Assembly: GCA_020852755.1 (NCBI GenBank)
Contig: JADZAF010000099.1
Coordinates: forward strand, 1 to 32,124
Reading direction: 5' to 3'
DNA: 32,124 nucleotides
Source of the DNA: Bryobacterales bacterium
Lineage (GTDB): Bacteria > Acidobacteriota > Terriglobia > Bryobacterales > Bryobacteraceae
Shown here: positions 15,901 to 23,186 of the stretch, piece by piece
How the letters are laid out: the number at the start of each line of letters is the position of its first letter
Numbering within the stretch: the stretch's first letter is position 1
The notes under the pieces: generated by a model
Told to the model about the DNA's origin: nothing
The model's database searches: none
Seen by the model: only the letters and a program-made list of their open reading frames with translations
Position numbers and translations under genes: made by a program

Positions 15901-18483
15901 CTATCCCGGCGCACGCAACGCGCCGCTGCGCAGCAAGGCTTGAAAATCGGGGTCTGCCTGCAGCTCCTCCCAGGAAAAGCCTTCAGCCAGGGCTTTCCGG
16001 GCCCAGCGGACCGATTCCTCCCGGAGGCCGAGCAGCTCGTAAGCGATAGCCACATCGATCAGCACCACGGGGTTGGCTTTGGAGGTGGTCAAGGCCTGGC
16101 GGGCGCGCTCCAGCGAGCGGGCGCGGTCGCCGATCCGTGCGTAGTAAACCGCCAGCAGGCTGAGCGTCCGCACCTCGCCGGAGTTGGAGCGTAGTCCTTC
16201 TTCGAACAGCCGGATCGCCTGCCGGAGAGCCTCTCCGGCCTCCGGAGACCGGAGGTGGTACAAGGCGTTGCCTTTCGCGCCCCACACGCGCGGATTCCTG
16301 CTGTTCAGCCGCAGCGCCCGGTCGTAAGCGGCTACTGCTTCCTGGAAGCGGCGCTGGGTGTAGTAGATGTTGCCCAGGTTGACGTGGCATGCATCGCTCG
16401 GTCCCAGTTTCAGAGACTGCTCGAAGATCTGAATCGCCTGGGAGTACTTTCGCCGGCGGGTCAGGATGATGCCCAGATTGCTGTAGACCGCCGGATTGTC
16501 CGGCGTGAGCCGCAGCGCCCGGCGTAACTGCGTTTCGGCGTCCGCCCAGCGGCTCTGGTGGAAGTAGAAGGTTGCCAGGCTGTTCAGGGACGACCAGTCG
16601 TAGGGATGTAACTCCACCGACTTGTTGAAGGCCTCCTCGGCCTCCGCGATCCGGCCCAGGTCCTCATAGGTCCTCCCCATCCCGATCAGCGCGGCCGCGT
16701 TGTGCGGTTCCAGTTCCAGCACGCGCTGGAACTCGATCACCGCCAGGTCCCGCTGCCCCGTGTCCTGGTAGATCCGGCCCAGCACGGCGTGGGCCTCGGC
16801 CAGGTTGGGATCCAACTGAATGGCGCGTTGAGAATAGTTCAAAGCATGCTGCAGGTCGGCCGGGTCCTTCCCCACTTTGAAACGGGTTCGCGACGCCTCC
16901 GCCAGCCCCAGGTGCGCCGGGGCAAACGAGGGGTCGCTCCGGGCCGCCTGTCCGAAAGCCCGCAGGGCCTGTTCCAGGTTTTCCGGCTTGTCCCATCGCT
17001 GCAAGTACCCGGCGCCCTGCAGGTAGGCTTCATACGCTTTCGCCTGGGCGCCGCCGCGCCGTTGCAGCGCCCTCATCACGTGGGGCGTGCCCTGCAGGTC
17101 CAGTAACTGGCAGATCTCCGCGGCCGCGCGGTCTTCCAGGGTTCCCGCCTCGCCCTCCGTATCCTCCACCACCGTCTCGAAGGGTTCCGGCCGGACGGAA
17201 TGGAAGACCTGCAGGTTCAGCCGCAGGCCGCCTTGCGGCGTCCGGTTCAAGACCCCCGCCAGCACCAGCGTGGCGCCGAGGATTTTCGCGGCTTCCCGGG
17301 GCGAGCCGATCTTACGGGAAACGATCTCGCCGGCCGGGACCACCAGCAGGGCCTTGTTGAAGCGTTCGAGCGGCGCGATCCTCTGGTTCAGCGCGCCGGT
17401 GAGGCCCGCGGCAAGGGCGCCCATGGAGACGTCTCCAGGGCTGGAGAACGGCAGGATCGCCAGGGTGGTGCGCGTCGGGGCAGGGGAGACCCAGCGGCCG
17501 ATCTCCGCCAGTCGGGAGCGGTGCTGCCAGCCGACCGCCGCCAGTCCCGCCAGGGAGAGCAGCATTGCCAGGACTGCCAGCGCCTTGCGTTTGCCGGTAG
17601 CCGGTACGGCGGCCCCGGCGCTCTTTGTGTCCTGCTCCGCCCTGGCGCGCACCGAGTCCGCCTCCTGGCGCAATGCGGCGGCAAACTCCGTCATTGAACC
17701 GTACCGTGCCGCCGGTTCCTTATCCAGCGCGCGGAAGACGATACGCTCCACGTCCGCCAGCCCGGCTCCCAGGCCGCTGGGCGCCTCATAGACCACGGCG
17801 TGAAGAACGGCGTAGCGGTTCTCGCCCTCGAACGGCGGATGCCCGGCCAGCATCTCGTACAGCACTGCGCCGAGCGACCAGATGTCGGAGCGGAAGTCGA
17901 TCTCCCGCCCCAGGGCCTGCTCCGGCGACATGTAAGCCGCCGTACCCAGAACCACGCCGGTCTCGGTGAGGCTGCGGCTGCTGTCGGGCACTTTGGCCAG
18001 CCCGAAGTCGAGCACCTTGACCCCGCCGCGCGTCAGCAGGACGTTGGAGGGCTTTACGTCACGGTGCACGATGCCGTGGACATGGGCCTCGGCCAGGCCG
18101 TCCGCCACCTGGGCCGCAATGTCGAGGATCTCCAGGAGCGGCAGCGGCGCCCGGGCGATGCGGGCGGCCAGGGTCTCTCCCTGGTAGTACGCCATCACGA
18201 TGCACAACTCGCCGCCGGGCCCTTCTTCGATGGCGTGGACGGTCGCGATGTTGGGATGGTCCAGGGCGGATGCGGCGCGTGCTTCCAACAGGAAGCGCTC
18301 ACGCGCCTCGGGGCTGGCCGTGAGGGCCGGGGGCAGAAACTTCAAGGCCACCGTGCGCCCGAGCCTACGGTCGAGCGCGCGGTAGACGACGCCCATCCCT
18401 CCGGATCCCAACTGGTCGAGAATCTCAAAACCGGAGAGCGAACGCCCGGCCACCGGATCGCCGGAGTGCCTGGCTCCTGCCAC
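15901..18483 (-). CDS. Transmembrane Ser/Thr protein kinase with C-terminal TPR repeats
   Basis: The 860-residue protein starts with a Hanks-type kinase domain (about 19-275): glycine loop LGSGGMGVVY, Lys48, HRDVKPSN (Asp142), DFG (Asp159) and SPEQ. A single membrane helix (about 300-319) follows, then a TolB/FlgO-like domain beginning AILPFSS (about 342), then at least eight TPR repeats to about residue 830. The kinase end is cytoplasmic, so the TPR end should be periplasmic and could sense partners. I chose the GTG at 18483 because GGAGG (18493-18489) is 5 nt upstream; a TTG reading 18 codons longer exists. TATACA (18519-18514) is a possible -10. All catalytic residues are present, so it should be active. 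Confidence 0.9.
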   Translation of the reverse strand: MAGARHSGDPVAGRSLSGFEILDQLGSGGMGVVYRALDRRLGRTVALKFLPPALTASPEARERFLLEARAASALDHPNIATVHAIEEGPGGELCIVMAYYQGETLAARIARAPLPLLEILDIAAQVADGLAEAHVHGIVHRDVKPSNVLLTRGGVKVLDFGLAKVPDSSRSLTETGVVLGTAAYMSPEQALGREIDFRSDIWSLGAVLYEMLAGHPPFEGENRYAVLHAVVYEAPSGLGAGLADVERIVFRALDKEPAARYGSMTEFAAALRQEADSVRARAEQDTKSAGAAVPATGKRKALAVLAMLLSLAGLAAVGWQHRSRLAEIGRWVSPAPTRTTLAILPFSSPGDVSMGALAAGLTGALNQRIAPLERFNKALLVVPAGEIVSRKIGSPREAAKILGATLVLAGVLNRTPQGGLRLNLQVFHSVRPEPFETVVEDTEGEAGTLEDRAAAEICQLLDLQGTPHVMRALQRRGGAQAKAYEAYLQGAGYLQRWDKPENLEQALRAFGQAARSDPSFAPAHLGLAEASRTRFKVGKDPADLQHALNYSQRAIQLDPNLAEAHAVLGRIYQDTGQRDLAVIEFQRVLELEPHNAAALIGMGRTYEDLGRIAEAEEAFNKSVELHPYDWSSLNSLATFYFHQSRWADAETQLRRALRLTPDNPAVYSNLGIILTRRRKYSQAIQIFEQSLKLGPSDACHVNLGNIYYTQRRFQEAVAAYDRALRLNSRNPRVWGAKGNALYHLRSPEAGEALRQAIRLFEEGLRSNSGEVRTLSLLAVYYARIGDRARSLERARQALTTSKANPVVLIDVAIAYELLGLREESVRWARKALAEGFSWEELQADPDFQALLRSGALRAPG

Positions 18484-18488
18484 CGCCC

Positions 18489-18493
18489 CCTCC
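18489..18493 (-). promoter_or_regulatory. Shine-Dalgarno fixing the kinase start
   Basis: GGAGG on the minus strand lies 5 nt before GTG 18483. The only upstream alternatives, TTG 18537 and GTG 18531, have no such site and would place translation upstream of the likely -10 box TATACA (18519-18514). Confidence 0.5.
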
Positions 18494-18593
18494 AATAAGA
18501 ACGATGTATCAAGTGTATAGCGAAACTCCACTGACAACTACGAAAAAAATTACCCGCCATTTGACGCTCCCGATAAACTCCGGTCCAGACAAG

Positions 18594-19343
18594 TTACTTC
18601 AGCCGGTCCGCGAGATCCTGGAAGTTACGAGCCACGATATCGGAGGAGCCTTCCGGGGCTCTCTCTCCTTTTCCGGGTCCATACTCATCCGGGCGCCAGA
18701 CGAAAGCGGTTCGCAGGCCGCAGAGCCGTGCGGCGCGCAGATCGCCGGAATGCGCGGCCACCATCATGACCTCCGCCGGCCGGCATCCCAACAGGTCGGC
18801 AGCCCCCAGGTACACTTCGCGGTCGGGCTTGTAATGACGGAACAGTTCGGAGGAAAGCACGGCGTCCCACGGCAGGCCTCCGGCTTTCGCCATGTTTACC
18901 AGCAGGGAGAGGTTGCCGTTGGAGAGCGTCGCGATGATGTAGCGTTGCTTCAGACGGGCCAGGCCGGGCGCGGCGTCGGGCCAGGGTGTGAGGCGGTGCC
19001 AGACGCGGTTCCAGTTGTCCTTCTCCTCCTCGCTCAGTCCCTCGATACGGAACTCGCGCAGCAGGTCGTTCAGGATCAGGCGGTGGAGATCGTCGATCCG
19101 CGTCCACGGCAGGATGCCCTTGCGGACCTTGTCCATGGCGGGCCCGTAGCCCGCACGCCAGCGGTCGGCGAATCGCGCCCAGTCCACGCTGAGACCCCGG
19201 TCTTTTCCCCAGCGGGCGCCCTCGCGAATGATGGTGCCGCGCCAGTCGACCACGGTTCCAAAGACGTCGAAGGCCAGAGCCTTCACTTCTTTACTCTGAG
19301 CAGCCAGCGGCGTGGCCAGAAACTCTCTTCTGCGCATCGGCAT
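18594..19343 (-). CDS. HAD-superfamily hydrolase, haloacid dehalogenase type II-like
   Basis: The 249-residue protein carries all four HAD motifs: FDVFGTVVDWR (nucleophile Asp), ATLSNGN (motif II), HYKPDREVY (motif III lysine) and MMVAAHSGDLRAAR (motif IV). This is the pattern of type II (L-2-haloacid) dehalogenases, which form an aspartyl-ester intermediate; a phosphatase role cannot be excluded. The start MPMRRREFLATPLAAQS looks like a twin-arginine leader without its hydrophobic core. The ATG is preceded at 7 nt by TACAAT and no Shine-Dalgarno. It is divergent from the M48-like gene and lies upstream of the Ser/Thr kinase on the same strand. Confidence 0.85.
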   Translation of the reverse strand: MPMRRREFLATPLAAQSKEVKALAFDVFGTVVDWRGTIIREGARWGKDRGLSVDWARFADRWRAGYGPAMDKVRKGILPWTRIDDLHRLILNDLLREFRIEGLSEEEKDNWNRVWHRLTPWPDAAPGLARLKQRYIIATLSNGNLSLLVNMAKAGGLPWDAVLSSELFRHYKPDREVYLGAADLLGCRPAEVMMVAAHSGDLRAARLCGLRTAFVWRPDEYGPGKGERAPEGSSDIVARNFQDLADRLK

Positions 19344-19350
19344 GCGGTCT

Positions 19351-19356
19351 ATTGTA
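19351..19356 (-). promoter_or_regulatory. Candidate -10 box of a leaderless promoter (HAD gene)
   Basis: TACAAT on the minus strand ends 7 nt before ATG 19343, so transcription would begin at or next to the start codon. No Shine-Dalgarno and no clear -35 are visible. Confidence 0.4.
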
Positions 19357-19401
19357 GGAGTTTCGGGGTTATGCAGCCTGTCACCGAAACTTACGCGGCG
19401 G

Positions 19402-19407
19402 TACACT
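19402..19407 (+). promoter_or_regulatory. Candidate -10 box of a leaderless promoter (M48-like gene)
   Basis: TACACT ends 6 nt before ATG 19414. A CTGTCA (19378-19383) lies 18 bp upstream as a possible -35. No Shine-Dalgarno is present. With the HAD box, this forms a compact divergent promoter region of 70 bp. Confidence 0.4.
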
Positions 19408-19413
19408 GGTTCC

Positions 19414-20169
19414 ATGAGGGTTGTTCTGCTGGCCATGGCCCTCGTTGCCGGTTACCCGCAGGAAAAGGAGCGGGCGCTTGGCCGGCAACTGGCGGCCGAA
19501 GTCGAACGCCTGACCACTCCGGTCAGTGATCGGGAGATCGGGGAGTTTGTCAACGGCGTGACCCGGAAGGTGGCTGCGCAATGCGCGCCCGGCATGCCGG
19601 TCGAGGCCCGCGTGATTTCCGCTGAGGAAGCCAATGCTTTCGGCCTTCCGGGCGGCTACCTGCTCGTGAATTCCGGCCTCGTCCGCGGGGCGGGAAACGA
19701 AGCCGAACTGGCCAGCGTGCTCGCCTTTCTCTCGGCTCACCTGCGCTCCGCCGCCGCCGGCCGCGCCCGCCTGCCGCTAATCCTCACCGGCGGCTGGACC
19801 GGCTTCGCCTACAGGCCCTCGCCCGGAATCACCGTGCCGCTCGGCATGGCCGCCGCCTACCGTGAAGCCGTCAGGAAAGCGGATGCCGAGGGGCTGCGTT
19901 GCCTCTCGGCAGCCGGGTACGATCCCGAAACATACCTGGATGGATTGCGAAAGTTCGCCGCCGCGCCGCCCGGCTCCCGGCGGTCGGCCGACCTGTATCC
20001 TCCGCCCGGCGAGCGCGTCGAGAGCGTCCGCGCTCTGCTGCCTTCGCTGATCCCGCGGCCCCGGTCCGCCGTCGATACGAGCGCCTTTTCGGCAATGCGG
20101 ACCCGGCTGGAGCAGTTGTATCCCGCACGAGCGGCCGGAGCGGCCAGGCCGCCCTCGCTCCGCCGGTAA
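19414..20169 (+). CDS. M48-peptidase homologue without the zinc motif (pseudopeptidase)
   Basis: The 251-residue protein has a short signal-like N-terminus (MRVVLLAMALVAG) and then the layout of secreted M48 (BepA/LoiP-like) peptidases: E(K/R)ALGRQLAAEVE, VNGVTRKVAAQ, and ANAFGLPGGYLLVNSGLV, followed by ELASVLAFLSAHL. In active members this last block is HExxH; here it is FLSAH (residues 105-109), losing the first His and the catalytic Glu. The later ExEAD zinc ligand block reads VRKAD (153-157), losing both glutamates. The fold appears kept but it should not cleave protein. A chaperone or binding role is possible. It converges with the copy-B kinase-like gene, 4 nt apart. Confidence 0.78.
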   Translation: MRVVLLAMALVAGYPQEKERALGRQLAAEVERLTTPVSDREIGEFVNGVTRKVAAQCAPGMPVEARVISAEEANAFGLPGGYLLVNSGLVRGAGNEAELASVLAFLSAHLRSAAAGRARLPLILTGGWTGFAYRPSPGITVPLGMAAAYREAVRKADAEGLRCLSAAGYDPETYLDGLRKFAAAPPGSRRSADLYPPPGERVESVRALLPSLIPRPRSAVDTSAFSAMRTRLEQLYPARAAGAARPPSLRR

Positions 20170-20180
20170 GCCGCTACCGG
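20163..20180. terminator. Short hairpin spanning two convergent stop codons
   Basis: CCGGTA (20163-20168) and TACCGG (20175-20180) form a 6-bp stem with a 6-nt loop that includes parts of both stop codons. It may separate the convergent M48-like and kinase-like genes; no T-run follows. Confidence 0.25.
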
Positions 20181-21856
20181 TAGATGGCGCAGCTGTCCGC
20201 TTTGGCGTGATACCGTTCGATGCCCACCACTTCGCGGCCCTTGCGCAGGTAGACTGTCAGCGATCGCCCGGCGCCTTCGATGATCGCGGCCAGATACTCC
20301 GCGGCAACGCGGGGCACGGCCGGGCCGGCGGCCTGCAGTTCCGACATCTTCCCCGATGCGTTATCCATGCGGCGCCAGCGAATGTCATAGGACCGCGACT
20401 CGGCGAATCCGTACTTCACTTCCAGGTCGTCGAACAGCAGACGGCCGTCGTCCACGCGGAAGCCGTCCAGCGGCAGCACGGCTTTGAAGTACGCGCGGCC
20501 CACGCGGTTGCGCCGTTCGATCAGGCAGCGCACTACCCAATCCTCCGCGCGCGGATCGCTGTACTCGCCGGTCCTGACGATGGCGCGGATCAGTTCGTCA
20601 CTGAAGGCCATCACCCGCTTCGCGGCCCAGAACGTGTCGTCGGGCAGGCGGTTCAGGAAGGCCGGGTTGGGGTACTCGGGCTTCCACTTCTCAGGCTCGA
20701 AGATACGGTACTCGAAGCGGCCGACGGAAGGCAGGTCCGGGTAGTCGGCGCGGGCCCACAGCGGCACCCAGAGACCCAGGCTGAACAACTGCGCCAGGGC
20801 CGGCCGGAAGGCGAAAAGGTACTCGTTGCCGGAGCGGGGACTGTTGGCCTTCACGCTGGCGCTGCCCAGAATCGAGCCGAAATCCATCAGGTGATGGCGG
20901 ATGTAGCGGCGGCCGTCCTCCTCAACGATGGTGTCCAGGGTGTTGATGGCCCGGGAGTCCTCGTGTTCCAGCCAGGCGGCGAACACGAACAGGCCGCGGA
21001 GTTCCCGGCGGTGCTCGTGCGGGATCCAGTCGTTGGGATCGTCGCGGCGCATGCCGTGAAAGCGGAACGGCCCGATGACCGTACCCTCCAGCGCCAGGCT
21101 GGCCACGGCGCGGTGCCGGCCGTCGTTCTGCTTGGGGACGTCCAGCAGGATTTCGTCCACGTCGCGGCTGGAGAGGCTTCGCTTCTTGCCGTATTGGTCG
21201 GTGAGGGTGGCCTTCGGCGAAACCGCCAGCCTCTCCGGGTCGATGTAGACAATGTAGTTCTGAGGCACGTGATAGCCGAGGGCGTGGAAGAACTTCGAGC
21301 CGATCACGTCGGCGGCGGTGGCCATTTCCGGGTTGGTCCTGGGATCGAACTTGACGTAGTACCGGGCGCCGGCCGCATCGTCGATTTCGAAGCCGGGCGT
21401 CACTCCTTCGGTCTTAACCTTGACCACCGTGAACGGCGGGCGGGGAGGGCGGTCCGTGCCCGGACCTCGCACGGCCTGTGCCACGGCGGGCGGATAGGGC
21501 CGGTTGACGAACCAGCCGGAGTCCGGCACCTCATCCACCGTGTTCACGTTGCAGGCGCGGGAATCCACTCGCTCTCCCGGGCGGGCGAAGGTGTTGCGGA
21601 AGAAGTCGTAATAGTCGCTGAGCTTGCGGCTCCTGGCCTTTTCGATGCTGATGGGAACCGGCATGCGCCACACCGGATCGTCGGGATAGAACTTCTGGGC
21701 GTCGAGGCCGGGCGCCGGCCCCAGCAAGGCGCAGACAGCCAGAGGCAGGAAGATGCGGCAGGAGCGCCGCCGCGGTACGTTGAGAACGCGCGCCGCCCGG
21801 TGGAGCAGCCGGCGGGCGCAGCCCGCCCCTAGAACACGTTGCCGAATTTGAGCCAT
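20174..21856 (-). CDS. Exported protein with kinase-like motifs, copy B (uncharacterised)
   Basis: This 560-residue protein is a full-length paralogue of the protein at 12477-14153, with long blocks of near-identity (FYPDDP, EVPDS, KTEGVTPGF, KFDP, EMATAADV, ALGYHVP, DDPND, EHRR, NTLD, YPNPAF, GVERY-type end). The kinase-like residues match: Lys169 (YYVKFDP), Asp300 and Asn305 (HEDSRAINTLD) and Asp325 (MDFG). A signal peptide precedes PGLDA|QKF (about residue 53). No alternative start codon lies between the ATG at 21856 and the hydrophobic segment, so the 28-nt overlap with the upstream barrel gene is real. It has a longer C-terminal tail than copy A. No phosphatase follows this copy. Confidence 0.7.
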   Translation of the reverse strand: MAQIRQRVLGAGCARRLLHRAARVLNVPRRRSCRIFLPLAVCALLGPAPGLDAQKFYPDDPVWRMPVPISIEKARSRKLSDYYDFFRNTFARPGERVDSRACNVNTVDEVPDSGWFVNRPYPPAVAQAVRGPGTDRPPRPPFTVVKVKTEGVTPGFEIDDAAGARYYVKFDPRTNPEMATAADVIGSKFFHALGYHVPQNYIVYIDPERLAVSPKATLTDQYGKKRSLSSRDVDEILLDVPKQNDGRHRAVASLALEGTVIGPFRFHGMRRDDPNDWIPHEHRRELRGLFVFAAWLEHEDSRAINTLDTIVEEDGRRYIRHHLMDFGSILGSASVKANSPRSGNEYLFAFRPALAQLFSLGLWVPLWARADYPDLPSVGRFEYRIFEPEKWKPEYPNPAFLNRLPDDTFWAAKRVMAFSDELIRAIVRTGEYSDPRAEDWVVRCLIERRNRVGRAYFKAVLPLDGFRVDDGRLLFDDLEVKYGFAESRSYDIRWRRMDNASGKMSELQAAGPAVPRVAAEYLAAIIEGAGRSLTVYLRKGREVVGIERYHAKADSCAIYR

Positions 21857-23052
21857 GCCTGGAAGCCCTCGTGGCTGAACCCGACGTCGATGCGCATGAA
21901 CACCGCGTTATGCACGTTGAATCGCAGGCCGAAGCCGAAGGAGGATTCGAGATCCTCGAAGTTCCACTGGTCGCGGTGGGCGAACACCTTGCCCGCATCC
22001 GCGAACAGGGCCGCATCGAGCCCGCTGAACGTTTCCCAGCGGTACTCGGCGTTGAACACCATCATGTTGTTGTCGTAGAAGCGGAACGGCCGGAAGCCGC
22101 GCAGGTCGTCGGAGCCGCCCAGCGTCGGCTGCAGGTAAAAGGGCACGCGGCGGCCCGGGTTGGCGTCACTGAAGACCGACTTGGCGCGGAGCGCGATCAC
22201 CCGGCGTTCGTTGAAGAACGGAATGTACTGCTGGGCTTCCAGATCCAGGCGGCGGAAGCTGAACAGGTTCAGCTCGCGGTCCGAGTAGTAGCTGAACGCG
22301 GCTTTGTAATTGCCCCCCTTGCGGGGCCCGCCCGGCAGGTCGCGGTAGTCGTACTGCAGAAAGGCTCCGCCGCGCAGAAAGTCCGTCTGCCGGTCGATGC
22401 CCGGGGCGGCGGCCGGAGAGTAGATGCGCTCGGTGGAGACGAAACGGTCGTCGGTGCCCGGGCCGACGTTGACCTGCAAGTACCCGCCGGTGAGGCCCAG
22501 GCGCAGGTGCGGCAGCAGCCGGACGCCGCCCGTCGCGTCATACGAAGTATCTTCCAGGCGGAAATTGCTGCGTCCGGTCTTGCGGGAATCGGGACCGGGA
22601 CCGTAGTAGTTGATGCTCGGGTAATTGCGGTGCGCGGCATAGAGATCGAGGAAGAGCCGGTTGTCCGCCAGCCGGGGCAGGTCCAGTTCCAGGTCGTAAA
22701 TCTGGTACGCCTTGAAGGAAGCGCGGGCGGAGCCGCGGAAAATCACCCGGCCGTCGGCCAGGTCGCGCCGCAGGTATTCGGGACCCAGGGCGAATCCGGA
22801 ACCGCTCACCAGGCCGCCGAACTTCACGCGGAAGCCGGCGATGCCCGCTGTGATCCGCTCCAGAATCTTGCGGTCCTTGATCTCGACCAGCGCGCGCTCC
22901 AGGGTGGAAGGATCGTCCGGCGCCAGATGCGCCGCTTTCCGGCTGCGCGCGGCTTCCAGGCGCTCCATCCGCGTGGACTCCTGCGCTCGCAGGGAAAACG
23001 GAAGCAACAGAACAGCCGCGGCCAGGGTGAGGAACGCATCCCAAGATCGCAC
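21829..23052 (-). CDS. POTRA-less Omp85-superfamily outer-membrane barrel, copy B
   Basis: The 407-residue protein parallels copy A throughout: signal peptide (about 1-23), a charged helical stretch with many Arg/Glu (about 25-60), FGGLVSGSGFALGPEYLRRDL, FYLQPTLGGSDDLRGFRPFR (the LRGF loop-6 motif), NAEYRWETFSGLDAALFADAGKVF, and a C-terminal KFGNVF ending in Phe. These features mark an outer-membrane barrel of the Omp85 superfamily lacking POTRA domains. The GTG at 23052 is the only start preceding the signal peptide. Family members elsewhere insert or translocate proteins or lipids; here the role is probably tied to the coupled kinase-like protein. Confidence 0.8.
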   Translation of the reverse strand: MRSWDAFLTLAAAVLLLPFSLRAQESTRMERLEAARSRKAAHLAPDDPSTLERALVEIKDRKILERITAGIAGFRVKFGGLVSGSGFALGPEYLRRDLADGRVIFRGSARASFKAYQIYDLELDLPRLADNRLFLDLYAAHRNYPSINYYGPGPDSRKTGRSNFRLEDTSYDATGGVRLLPHLRLGLTGGYLQVNVGPGTDDRFVSTERIYSPAAAPGIDRQTDFLRGGAFLQYDYRDLPGGPRKGGNYKAAFSYYSDRELNLFSFRRLDLEAQQYIPFFNERRVIALRAKSVFSDANPGRRVPFYLQPTLGGSDDLRGFRPFRFYDNNMMVFNAEYRWETFSGLDAALFADAGKVFAHRDQWNFEDLESSFGFGLRFNVHNAVFMRIDVGFSHEGFQAWLKFGNVF

Positions 23053-23173
23053 AAGTATGGCTAGATTAGCACAAGGCGCCGGGTGGCGACCGGGTTGGCG
23101 CGCGGCCCGGCGGCGGCCGCGCGCGGCCGTGCTTTGTGCATTCTCCGGGCACCCCCGGGCCGGAAATCCACGC

Positions 23174-23179
23174 TACAGT
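23174..23179 (+). promoter_or_regulatory. Candidate -10 box of a leaderless promoter (histidine kinase)
   Basis: TACAGT ends 7 nt before ATG 23187; there is no Shine-Dalgarno. The rest of the 134-nt divergent gap (23053-23186) is extremely GC-rich and no -35 box is recognisable. Confidence 0.35.
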
Positions 23180-23186
23180 AAGACTT

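Noticed and set aside
18594..19343. HAD protein as the missing glucosyl-3-phosphoglycerate phosphatase
   Set aside because: Its motifs are of the type II haloacid dehalogenase branch and it lies 13 kb from the glycosyltransferases.
23053..23059. CATACT upstream of barrel B as a -10 box, matching the CATACT before barrel A
   Set aside because: It lies only 1-2 nt from the sole usable start codon, so transcription would begin inside the coding region.
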